64,000 nucleotides of DNA from Paenalcaligenes hominis. GTDB taxonomy: Bacteria > Pseudomonadota > Gammaproteobacteria > Burkholderiales > Burkholderiaceae_B. Positions 28,544 to 36,353 of the stretch are shown in pieces (positions within the stretch are counted from its first letter, which is position 1; each line of letters starts with the position of its first letter). The stretch is from NCBI RefSeq assembly GCF_011927625.1, contig NZ_JAATIZ010000004.1:124001-188000 (forward strand), in the 5' to 3' direction. The notes beneath the pieces were generated by a model. That model did no database searches, was not told the origin of the DNA, and saw only the letters and a program-made list of their open reading frames with translations. Made by a program: the position numbers and the translations under genes.

Positions 28544-28996
28544 ATGATTAATGCAAAACTATTACAGCTGGCTGTGGATGCCTCTCAGGATGGTATTGTG
28601 ATTGCTGAACAAGAAGGCGATGACACAATTATCATTTATGCAAATCCGGCATTTGAATACTTAACCGGTTATCAGTTAGAAGATATTCTTTACCAAGACT
28701 GTCGCTTTCTACAGAAAAATGATACCGCTCAACCCGAATTAGAGCTCATTCGAGACGCTATAAAAAATCATGAACCATGTCGTGCGGTATTACGTAATTA
28801 CCGACAAGACGGCACCTTATTTTGGAACGAACTGTCCATCACTCCTGTGTTTAATAATGCCGATAACCTAATGTATTTTATTGGCATTCAAAAAGACGTT
28901 AGCGCTACCATTCAAGCTCAACAACGTATTAACGCTCTAGAAGCGGAACTAATCCAGCTTAAGCAACAGCTCTCATCACAAAAAGCCACGGACTAA
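28544..28996 (+). CDS. Short LOV blue-light photoreceptor
   Basis: A 150-residue protein made of one LOV/PAS domain and a C-terminal coiled helix. YQDCRFLQ (50-57) is the flavin motif with photoactive C53. YANPAFEYLTGYQLEDILYQ and LRNYRQDGTLFWNEL supply further FMN contacts, and YFIGIQKDVS closes the core. It closely matches the P. putida short LOV proteins (PpSB1-LOV) by memory, including cysteine position 53. It has no output domain, so it must signal by dimer change and partner binding, most likely to the LitR-like regulator encoded divergently. Confidence 0.9.
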   Translation: MINAKLLQLAVDASQDGIVIAEQEGDDTIIIYANPAFEYLTGYQLEDILYQDCRFLQKNDTAQPELELIRDAIKNHEPCRAVLRNYRQDGTLFWNELSITPVFNNADNLMYFIGIQKDVSATIQAQQRINALEAELIQLKQQLSSQKATD

Positions 28997-29089
28997 TTCA
29001 TCACTTTACCGCTACTGCCCTGCGAATATCTATATAATAATAAAAAATTGTATAGTTTTTAATAGCCCGCGGGCGAAAGTGAGTTGACC

Positions 29090-29995
29090 ATGCGTATTTT
29101 GCTTACTGGTGGTACAGGTCTTATCGGGCAGGCGTTGTGCCAGTATTGGCTCACCCAAGGCCATGAGCTCTTTGTCTGGAGCCGCCGCCCTGAACAGGTG
29201 CCCGATTTATGTGGCGAGGGCGTCCAAGGTTTTGCTCATCTAAAATATCTCCAAGGCATTAAGCTAGACGCGGTCATTAACTTAGCAGGCGCTCCTATTG
29301 CCGATCGCCGTTGGACTCGACAGCGTAAAACGCTACTTATGGACAGTCGTGTTCGCTTAACGAACGAGCTTGTGCAGTGGCTAGGTACGTTGACACACCG
29401 ACCCGAAGTCTTAGTGTCCGGTTCTGCGGTGGGCTGGTATGGGGACGCCAAAGAAAAAATACTGACTGAAGCCGACCCAGTGATAACTCGCGATTTTGGT
29501 AGTCAACTTTGCCAGGCCTGGGAATTAGCTGCTCAGCCCGCCAGTGATTTAGGCATCCGAGTCGTTACTGTACGCACGGGGCTCGTGCTGAGCACGCAAG
29601 GCGGCTTATTAAAGCGGCTTCTTTTGCCTTTTAAGTTAGGCTTAGGCACCCGGCTTGGGACTGGTCAACACTGGATGCCATGGCTTCATCTCGCAGACCA
29701 AGTACGCCTGATCGATTTTTTAATGCTTCACCCAAACGCTTATGGGCCCTATAACGCTTGTGCTCCTACCCCTGTGCGTAACACGGTATTTACGCAATCC
29801 ATTGCCGCTGCTGTACACCGCCCCACTTTTCTGGTTCTACCTGAAATGGCTTTACGGGTGGGGTTTGGGGAAATGGCAGCCATTTTAACGTCCAGCCAAC
29901 ATGCTCTGCCGGCGAAATTGCAGCAAGCTGGCTTTTCTTTTCAATTTACCGAATTGCCAGCTGCCCTAAACGACCTACTAACAAAAGCCCATTAA
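29090..29995 (+). CDS. TIGR01777 family NAD-dependent epimerase/oxidoreductase
   Basis: A 301-residue atypical short-chain dehydrogenase of the YfcH/TIGR01777 family. The N-terminal nucleotide motif is RILLTGGTGLIGQAL. GSAVGWYGD carries the family tyrosine, and FGSQLCQAWELAA and RTGLVLS follow as usual. The substrate of the family is unknown. Homologues are often found in light-induced gene groups beside photolyase, which fits here. The ATG at 29090 is used; the TTG at 29084 is less likely. Its stop overlaps the convergent glycosyltransferase stop by 4 nt. Confidence 0.85.
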   Translation: MRILLTGGTGLIGQALCQYWLTQGHELFVWSRRPEQVPDLCGEGVQGFAHLKYLQGIKLDAVINLAGAPIADRRWTRQRKTLLMDSRVRLTNELVQWLGTLTHRPEVLVSGSAVGWYGDAKEKILTEADPVITRDFGSQLCQAWELAAQPASDLGIRVVTVRTGLVLSTQGGLLKRLLLPFKLGLGTRLGTGQHWMPWLHLADQVRLIDFLMLHPNAYGPYNACAPTPVRNTVFTQSIAAAVHRPTFLVLPEMALRVGFGEMAAILTSSQHALPAKLQQAGFSFQFTELPAALNDLLTKAH

Positions 29996-30705
29996 AGGCC
30001 TGGTTTCAACTCAACCGTGGCCTGAAAGGTAGGGTCTAGCGTCTTTTTTTCCCAAGCTTGGCGTAAAGTGGTCGCAAAACCGCCCTCTACCCGTGATATG
30101 GGGCGCGCGCTTGTCACCACACGAGGCAACGCAGTCCAAGCGATGGTTGCGCCTACTAGCACTAGCTTATCCACCAGCGCTTGGTCTTCACTGCAAGTTA
30201 GCGCATCAAAGCCGCCTACACGCAGGTAGGCTTCAGGGGACACCCCCAAGTTGGCACCATGCACATGCTTGTGATTTTCTTGGTCTAAATAGCCGGCTTG
30301 AAAAACCTGTTGTGCTTGTTCAGCAAAAACACCATGCGCTGACCAATCTGCCACCTCTACCGTACCGCAGACTACCTCTGTATTAAAAGAGAGCTGATGC
30401 ATTAACCAAGTTTCACTGACGCGCGTGTCGGCATCCGTAAAAGCTAACCAACGGACCCCTAACTCAATCAGATGGCGGGCTCCGGCAGCACGTGCTAGCC
30501 CAACGTTTTTAAACGCCACATGCAAACTTGTTATAGGCCAGTTGCGACTGCGTAGTGCAGTGCCGTCGCTACAGGTATCGTGCACTACAACCACATGCAC
30601 AGGCTCCCCCTGAAGTCCAGGGTGCTGGGCCGCTTTTAGAACGGAAGCCAAACAAGCATCAATGCATTGCTCTTCATTATGTGCTGGAATACAAACACCT
30701 ATCAT
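29992..30705 (-). CDS. GT2 family glycosyltransferase of the four-gene operon
   Basis: A 237-residue GT-A fold protein, soluble by appearance. GVCIPAHNEE (3-12) is the nucleotide-sugar motif, and FTDADTRV (89-96) holds the DxD. HGANLGVSPEAYLRVGGFDA and SEDQALVDKL give the acceptor-side motifs. It would transfer a sugar to an unknown acceptor. It lies 8 nt after the methyltransferase gene and ends the operon; a GAGGTGAAC ribosome site is present. A linked deacetylase and methyltransferase suggest a small glycosylated metabolite or glycolipid. Confidence 0.8.
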   Translation of the reverse strand: MIGVCIPAHNEEQCIDACLASVLKAAQHPGLQGEPVHVVVVHDTCSDGTALRSRNWPITSLHVAFKNVGLARAAGARHLIELGVRWLAFTDADTRVSETWLMHQLSFNTEVVCGTVEVADWSAHGVFAEQAQQVFQAGYLDQENHKHVHGANLGVSPEAYLRVGGFDALTCSEDQALVDKLVLVGATIAWTALPRVVTSARPISRVEGGFATTLRQAWEKKTLDPTFQATVELKPGL

Positions 30706-30713
30706 GGTTCACC

Positions 30714-31286
30714 TCAGTCCGTTTGACGCCAAATGTTAAGAAGAAAAGCCTCATCACTATGGGTAACAATCGGTTCTTTGTTTAGCGTGTCGGTGATGCG
30801 TTGGTGTAGCCATTGTGTATCTTGACGTCTATCGTGAAAAGACGGCAAATAATGACACATCAGCCAATCACCTCCTGCCTCTAACGCACGCTGACAGCCC
30901 TCAATAAACCCATCAATTTCAGTATCCTCCAAATAATAGGCAAACTCTGAAACCACCAGTAAATCAAACTCACACGGTTCTTTTATAGGCCAGACTTCAG
31001 GTACGCGGACACACGACGTGTGGACATTATGAATGCCCATCGCCTTTAAATGCTGATGGCATCGTTGCAAGGCAATAGGTGAAAGATCAACAGCATGCAC
31101 TGCCGTTGACCGTTGTGCGAGTTGCGCTGTCATCTCACCCGTGCCGCATCCTAACTCGAGTGTTTTGCGGTAATGCTCTTTAGGTAAACACGCTAAAAGC
31201 AGTTCACGCTTACGTCGCTCGTACCACGAAGAGCGGATTTGCCATGGGTCAGAGTGCTGTCGGTATAAGGCATCAAAATCCGTCAT
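30714..31286 (-). CDS. SAM-dependent methyltransferase (NodS-like)
   Basis: A 190-residue class I methyltransferase with motif I LELGCGTGE (43-51), motif II VHAVDLSP and a later CEFDLLVVSEFAYYLED. The beginning, FDALYRQHSDPWQIRSSWYE, is typical of the NodS-like group. NodS N-methylates the freed amino sugar of Nod factor after deacetylation, which makes the linked PIG-L deacetylase notable. The actual substrate is unknown. Its start overlaps the PIG-L stop by 4 nt. Confidence 0.82.
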   Translation of the reverse strand: MTDFDALYRQHSDPWQIRSSWYERRKRELLLACLPKEHYRKTLELGCGTGEMTAQLAQRSTAVHAVDLSPIALQRCHQHLKAMGIHNVHTSCVRVPEVWPIKEPCEFDLLVVSEFAYYLEDTEIDGFIEGCQRALEAGGDWLMCHYLPSFHDRRQDTQWLHQRITDTLNKEPIVTHSDEAFLLNIWRQTD

Positions 31287-32044
31287 AACAACACCACCTC
31301 GAAAGAGCGCAGATAACGTACCAAAGCGTAATCAGGCAAAATAGGGGCTTGGTTCGTTTGCTCATCAATACCAAGTTGACTATGAAACTGATGAATAGCC
31401 AACGTTTTACGTTTTAGCTCATCTGCGCTTAAAGGAATACGTAGAGCCCGCTCTAAAGGAAACTCGCCTTTATTCGGATCAGCCCAATGCCAACCCCAAA
31501 TGGGGACTTCAATAAAACGGCATCCTTGTTGCTGTGCAGCATAGAGGGCGGCTCGCGCCGCGGCTTCGTGGTCAGGGTGTCCATCTAAGCGCCATGGGGC
31601 AAAAACCGTATCGTTTTTTTTCACCTTCATACTGAGATAATGCCCTAGTTGCTCCTCTGCCGCAGACACGGCCCCATCAGGCAACTGCACCGCATAACGG
31701 CAAATTGCACTCGACAAGATAGCTAGAGCCTGCTCACTTTCGCGTGTACGAAGACGCGCTAGGCTATGCATTGTGCGGCCAGGGGTTGGCGGATGGCTGC
31801 GCTCTCCGTCGGTGACTGCCCACACACATACCGGAACCCCTAACGCGCTGAGCTGCTGCATCATACCGCCACAACCTAGCACCTCATCATCAGGGTGTGG
31901 TGCGACAATATGGACTGTACCGCTTGGGTGGATTAAGTCAGTCACCGTGCCACTAGGCAGTACGGAGGCATTTATGTAGGGTTCCCAGCAGGCCTCAGAG
32001 GTACCTTGACCTTGAATAAAACGGGGTGGCGCTACAGTTTCCAC
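31283..32044 (-). CDS. PIG-L family deacetylase
   Basis: A 253-residue zinc-dependent amidase of the PIG-L/LmbE family. VAPHPDDEVLGCGG carries the zinc motif HPDDE (50-54), and LDGHPDHEAA (154-162) holds the third ligand region. The family removes acetyl groups from N-acetylglucosamine-type compounds such as GlcNAc-phosphatidylinositol, mycothiol and bacillithiol precursors. Here it overlaps the acyl-CoA-dehydrogenase-like gene by 13 nt upstream and the methyltransferase by 4 nt, so the operon is tightly coupled. The substrate is unknown. Confidence 0.85.
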   Translation of the reverse strand: METVAPPRFIQGQGTSEACWEPYINASVLPSGTVTDLIHPSGTVHIVAPHPDDEVLGCGGMMQQLSALGVPVCVWAVTDGERSHPPTPGRTMHSLARLRTRESEQALAILSSAICRYAVQLPDGAVSAAEEQLGHYLSMKVKKNDTVFAPWRLDGHPDHEAAARAALYAAQQQGCRFIEVPIWGWHWADPNKGEFPLERALRIPLSADELKRKTLAIHQFHSQLGIDEQTNQAPILPDYALVRYLRSFEVVLL

Positions 32045-33069
32045 TGGGCCGTCTCCTCTTGAGCTATTCTGATGCCATGCGCAGCTAAATCGCGTTCGGC
32101 ATGACTTTGGCGTAAAAACACGGGCAAATCTGCCATTTGATTTGCTAAGTGGGCTTGCTTACATAGCGGCCCTGCACCTAAAGCACGCGGTACACGCTGT
32201 AACACCGTTTCCACCGCTGCTTCTACGGCTAAGCGTGCACGCCATACCTCGCGTTCACACGGCGAAGTTGGGCTATGATCGATGGCGTGTGCCGCCACCC
32301 TTAACAACGAGGCCGCTTGCGCCAAGGCAATATCAATGACACCTAAATGCGCTTGGGCATGCACATCGTCAGGCCGCTGTTGCACATGCTGAATTAAGTA
32401 GTGAGCAATGGATGCTGCAGCGCCATACCAACACGCGGCAATCCCCGCTGCCCCATGCAAAAACCCCGGACGTTGAATGTATTGGTCTGCAGAGCTCACT
32501 TGTTGCGCTTCTGCGTAGTCAAATATGACATCGACGCTTTCTGTCGCCCCCATCCCAACAGCTTGCCATCCGTCAGTCGTTACTATCACGCCTGGCTGAT
32601 CCATATCAACCGCTACCAAAAACTGTTTATTGTTTTCATCCCAGCAGCTTATTAAGGCATGACTGACCTCATTCGCCCCCGAGCACCAGGCTTTGGTGCC
32701 ATGAATAGATACCCCATCAGAAAAAGTGGGGCTTGCGTTGAGATGCACACGGTGACTAGGCGGCTCGGCGCACCAGACCGCCCACAGCCCCTCGTCTTCA
32801 ATCAAATGGGTTTGCCCTAATTCAGCCAAAATAGCCAAGGCGTCCGTATGACTTTCGAAAAGTTTGGCACACACTAAGTCCAAGGCGGCTACGTCAGCCA
32901 ACCTGCGCCAACGAGCTAACGTGTGGCCAGAACCAGGTAAAGGCAAATCTTGACACGAGCCTAATACGTCAAGCAAATCCGCTTTGGCTGTGCTATTTTG
33001 ATTAGCACGATAACGGCTAGCTATACTTAAGGCGGCGGATTGCGTGAAAGACATAACGGCTTTTTCCAT
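32032..33069 (-). CDS. Acyl-CoA dehydrogenase-like flavoprotein, first gene of the four-gene operon
   Basis: A 345-residue protein with the acyl-CoA dehydrogenase fold: an N-terminal helical part, a beta domain (HGTKAWCSGANEVSHALISC, then GWQAVGMGATESVDVIFD) and a helical C-domain ending in PVFLRQSHAERDLAAHGI. The GTKAWCSGA and GATES parts fit the FAD-binding loop. It is slightly shorter than the usual 380 residues. The end retains a QSHAERD segment where the family has its FAD/dimer contact. The acyl substrate is unknown. GAGGAGGG before the ATG is a strong ribosome site. Confidence 0.75.
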   Translation of the reverse strand: MEKAVMSFTQSAALSIASRYRANQNSTAKADLLDVLGSCQDLPLPGSGHTLARWRRLADVAALDLVCAKLFESHTDALAILAELGQTHLIEDEGLWAVWCAEPPSHRVHLNASPTFSDGVSIHGTKAWCSGANEVSHALISCWDENNKQFLVAVDMDQPGVIVTTDGWQAVGMGATESVDVIFDYAEAQQVSSADQYIQRPGFLHGAAGIAACWYGAAASIAHYLIQHVQQRPDDVHAQAHLGVIDIALAQAASLLRVAAHAIDHSPTSPCEREVWRARLAVEAAVETVLQRVPRALGAGPLCKQAHLANQMADLPVFLRQSHAERDLAAHGIRIAQEETAQWKL

Positions 33070-33384
33070 TGATACCCTCCTCTATCGAGCTCAGGAATTA
33101 TCAAGATCAAGCCTTTATCCGCTTGTGCTCTTGAACTTTCCCAGTGAGCGTCATCGTTGATGTAAATCCTGCTACCTCTAGATAAAACGACTATTACATG
33201 AAGTATTTAGCAAAACAATGGCGTGGATCTAATCGACATGTATCAAGAAAAAACACGGTACTGCTTTTGGGTTACCAACCAGTCCTTCGTTCGCATAACG
33301 CACACTTCATCTCATCTGCGTGGGAGATTTAGCTGCGAATGCGGTACACTTTGCGTTTTCGCTTGATGGCTTTTAGGAGTGCGT
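33070..33384. other. Intergenic region between divergent operons
   Basis: About 315 bp between the acyl-CoA-dehydrogenase-like gene (minus) and the ABC exporter (plus). It must hold two promoters, but I see no clear paired -35/-10 boxes, no repeat and no conserved small reading frame. Confidence 0.3.
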
Positions 33385-35178
33385 GTGCCCCCTTCTACTC
33401 ATGAATCATCCCCTACGCCTAAGAAGTCAAACTGGGCCATTATCGCTGGACTCTGGCCTTATCTAGCCGAATATCGAGGTCGCGTATTTTTTGCGATGGC
33501 CATGCTTATTTTGGCTAAAGTGGCTACGGTCTCCACCCCCATCGCTCTGAAATACATTGTGGATTATTTGGATCACCATTCAGGTAGTGACGTGGTGCTC
33601 TGGGTGCCTTTGGTATTGGTAGGCGCCTACGGCGCGCTGCGCTTTAGCAGTACTTTTTTTAATGAGCTGCGCGATGCCGTCTTTGCACGCGTCGCAGAGC
33701 GCGCAATGCGTCGTGTGTCGTTACGCGTCTTTCAGCATTTGCATCAACTGCATTTAGCTTTTCATTTAGATCGAAAAACAGGCGGCTTAGCGCGTGACAT
33801 CGAACGCGGCACCAATGGCATCAGCTTTTTACTCCGGTTTGCACTTTTTAATATTGTGCCGACTCTTATTGAAATTGTTTTGGTCGCAGGCGTGCTGTTG
33901 GTGGCATTTAATATTCACTATGTGTTGGTGATTGCGGCGGCGATTAGCCTATACGTGTTGTTTTCTATTGTAGTCACAGAATGGCGTACCCCATTTGTGC
34001 GCGAGGCCAACGAACGCGATAACCAATCCAACTCACGCGCAATTGATAGCCTATTAAATTACGAAACAGTGAAGTACTTCAATAATGAACGTTTTGAAGC
34101 CACCCACTATGACGAAGGGCTCCAGCTTTGGGAAAAAGCTCGATTAAAAAACCGCCTCTCGATGGCGGCATTGAACACAGGCCAAGCCTTTATCATCAGT
34201 TTGTCGCTTATTGTCATGATGAGCATGGCCGTACGCGAAGTCGCTAATGGCACAATGACCTTAGGTGATTTCACTATGGTGAATGCGTACTTGATTCAAT
34301 TATTTGTACCGTTAAATGCGCTGGGCTTTGTGTATAGGGAAATTCGCCAATCTTTGGTGAATGTAGAGCGTTTATTTGGGCTGCTAGATACGGAACCCGA
34401 ACTTAAAGATGCCCCTAATGCCCATCCTTTGATAATTAGTAGCGGAAACATTAGCTTTCAAAAGGTACACTTTGGTTACCATAGTCATCGTCCGATTTTA
34501 AAAGGCATCAGTTTTCACATACCAGCAGGGCATACCGTCGCCGTGGTCGGGACCAGTGGCGCTGGGAAATCTACCCTAGCCCGTCTTTTATTCCGCTTTT
34601 ATGATGTAGACAGCGGCAGTATTTGCATTGATGGTCAAGACATTCGCACTATTACACAAGACAGTTTGCGCACTGCCATCGGTATTGTGCCCCAAGACAC
34701 CGTGCTATTTAACGATAGTTTGTACAATAATCTAATATACGGGCGCCCCGAAGCCACCCTGGTTGAGGTCGAGCAAGCCGTAAAAATGGCGCATTTGGAA
34801 GACTTTATACAGCATTTACCGCAGGGCTATCAAACCCAAGTGGGTGAGCGCGGGTTAAAACTGTCTGGCGGTGAAAAACAGCGCGTAGCCATTGCTCGTG
34901 TGTTACTTAAAAATCCACCCCTGTTGATATTAGATGAAGCCACCTCATCACTGGATTCGGTTTCAGAACAAGCCATCATGGCGGCCATTGATGCCGTCAG
35001 CCAACAACGCACTACCTTAGTCATTGCACATCGTCTGTCGACCATTCGTGACGCCGATCAAATTCTAGTGATGGACCAGGGCATGTTAGTAGAAAGCGGT
35101 ACCCATACTGAATTACTGGCCTTAGATGGCTATTATGCGCGATTATGGTGGCAGCAACACGACACGGTGGATGCGTAA
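33385..35178 (+). CDS. Atm1/HMT1-type ABC exporter
   Basis: A 597-residue half-transporter: six-helix membrane domain (about 25-320) fused to an ATPase. Walker A is VVGTSGAGKSTL, the Q-loop GIVPQDTVLFNDS, the signature LSGGEKQRVAIARV, Walker B LLILDEATSSLD, and the H-loop IAHRL. YETVKYFNNERFE in the membrane part is characteristic of the Atm1/HMT1 group, which exports glutathione-linked sulfur or metal species. Expected as an inner-membrane homodimer. AGGAG at 33375-33379 fits GTG at 33385, not GTG 33379, which overlaps it. Confidence 0.9.
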   Translation: MPPSTHESSPTPKKSNWAIIAGLWPYLAEYRGRVFFAMAMLILAKVATVSTPIALKYIVDYLDHHSGSDVVLWVPLVLVGAYGALRFSSTFFNELRDAVFARVAERAMRRVSLRVFQHLHQLHLAFHLDRKTGGLARDIERGTNGISFLLRFALFNIVPTLIEIVLVAGVLLVAFNIHYVLVIAAAISLYVLFSIVVTEWRTPFVREANERDNQSNSRAIDSLLNYETVKYFNNERFEATHYDEGLQLWEKARLKNRLSMAALNTGQAFIISLSLIVMMSMAVREVANGTMTLGDFTMVNAYLIQLFVPLNALGFVYREIRQSLVNVERLFGLLDTEPELKDAPNAHPLIISSGNISFQKVHFGYHSHRPILKGISFHIPAGHTVAVVGTSGAGKSTLARLLFRFYDVDSGSICIDGQDIRTITQDSLRTAIGIVPQDTVLFNDSLYNNLIYGRPEATLVEVEQAVKMAHLEDFIQHLPQGYQTQVGERGLKLSGGEKQRVAIARVLLKNPPLLILDEATSSLDSVSEQAIMAAIDAVSQQRTTLVIAHRLSTIRDADQILVMDQGMLVESGTHTELLALDGYYARLWWQQHDTVDA

Positions 35179-35194
35179 GCTCTAGTAATAGTGT

Positions 35195-35944
35195 TTAGCG
35201 TGTCTCGGTAGAGTGCTGTACCAAACGGTTCATTAAATGTAAGGCATTAGGCACAGCATGCCCCTGCGCCGTGTTATCAAAAATACACCAAATCGTGTAG
35301 CCGTCAGCCCGCACCTCGCAGATACGTTGGGCCAACGCATCAATATAAGCCGCGGAGTAAGCGGAATAATACATCACGGGCACCCCGTGCAGCCGTATAT
35401 ATAAAGTAGAACGTGGCAGCTCTAGATCTAAGTTTGGCACGGGTTTAGGGTGAGCACGCACATAGTCAATATCATAAAGTGTAAGCAAGGCACGCGCCTC
35501 TGGGGTAAACCAGCTTTCATGACGCGGCTCGCAGACAATGGCCGCAGAAATAGCGCTACGTAACTGGACAAAAAAAGCATCTGCATGGCTTGGTTCAAAG
35601 GCTAAACTGGGCGGTAACTGCACTAATACGCAACCCAGCTTGTCCGCCAAGGCCGATGTTTGCTCTGCAAAACGCTGGATCAATGCCTCTGCATTAACTA
35701 ACCGGTGCTCATGCGTGATAGACCGAGGCAGTTTGACACTAAATAAAAAATGCTCAGGCACGCTCTGAGCCCAACGCTCGTAAGTTTTAGTCTGATGTTC
35801 CCGATAAAAGGAGGTGTTAACTTCCACAGCGGAAAACACCTGAGCATAACGGGCTAAGTGCGTACCTACTATAGGAAAATGCGTAGCCACTTGTGCATTC
35901 AGTGACCACCCAGCACACCCAATATACGTGATTGCCTCGCTCAT
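35195..35944 (-). CDS. DUF72 family protein (YecE type)
   Basis: A 249-residue protein of the DUF72 family, which adopts a TIM-barrel fold. ITYIGCAGWSLN at the start, VEVNTSFYREHQTKTYERWA and FLFSVKLPRSITHE are family blocks, and WCIFDNTAQGHAVPNALHLM closes it. Its function is unknown; some members are encoded with DNA or stress genes. The ATG at 35944 follows AGGCGG; a GTG at 35953 is the alternative. It is 12 nt after the DUF2945 gene and probably cotranscribed. Confidence 0.88.
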   Translation of the reverse strand: MSEAITYIGCAGWSLNAQVATHFPIVGTHLARYAQVFSAVEVNTSFYREHQTKTYERWAQSVPEHFLFSVKLPRSITHEHRLVNAEALIQRFAEQTSALADKLGCVLVQLPPSLAFEPSHADAFFVQLRSAISAAIVCEPRHESWFTPEARALLTLYDIDYVRAHPKPVPNLDLELPRSTLYIRLHGVPVMYYSAYSAAYIDALAQRICEVRADGYTIWCIFDNTAQGHAVPNALHLMNRLVQHSTETR

Positions 35945-35956
35945 TAATGACACCGC

Positions 35957-36172
35957 CTATTTTTTTAGTTTACGTAACGCACTGCCTTTGTGGGCCGCAA
36001 TGTGATCGGTCTTATCACTTTTAATTTCGTATTGAGGTTCGTCCTCGGAAGCATGATGCGTATACCCTTTGTAATCAAAATTGCACGTGTGAATTTGGAT
36101 AATCACACCGCTGACACGCCCTGCCTCGGAATTCCAACTGACATGGTCACCGACTTTAAATTTGCTGGTCAT
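35957..36172 (-). CDS. DUF2945 small Tudor-like protein
   Basis: A 71-residue basic protein beginning FKVGDHVSWNSEAGRVSGVI, the SH3/Tudor-like pattern of DUF2945 (hypervirulence-associated Tudor domain). SEDEPQYEIKSDKTDHIAAHKG and the C-terminal LRKLKK match the family. The family usually accompanies stress genes; no molecular function is known. GAGG lies before the ATG. It shares a divergent spacer with katE. Confidence 0.85.
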   Translation of the reverse strand: MTSKFKVGDHVSWNSEAGRVSGVIIQIHTCNFDYKGYTHHASEDEPQYEIKSDKTDHIAAHKGSALRKLKK

Positions 36173-36353
36173 GATTCACCTCGCATGTGGTATTGCATTG
36201 GTTATCGTCGATACGTTATTTAGTAACTTTTCCTATCAGACACTTACCTATACTTCAGCCGTGTCTCTATTAAACTGATAAGTGATTAAAAATAAAAGGC
36301 ATTTTGTTGGTCCCGTAGCATTTTATAAAAGTCCTTCTCAGATGGAGCTCTTT

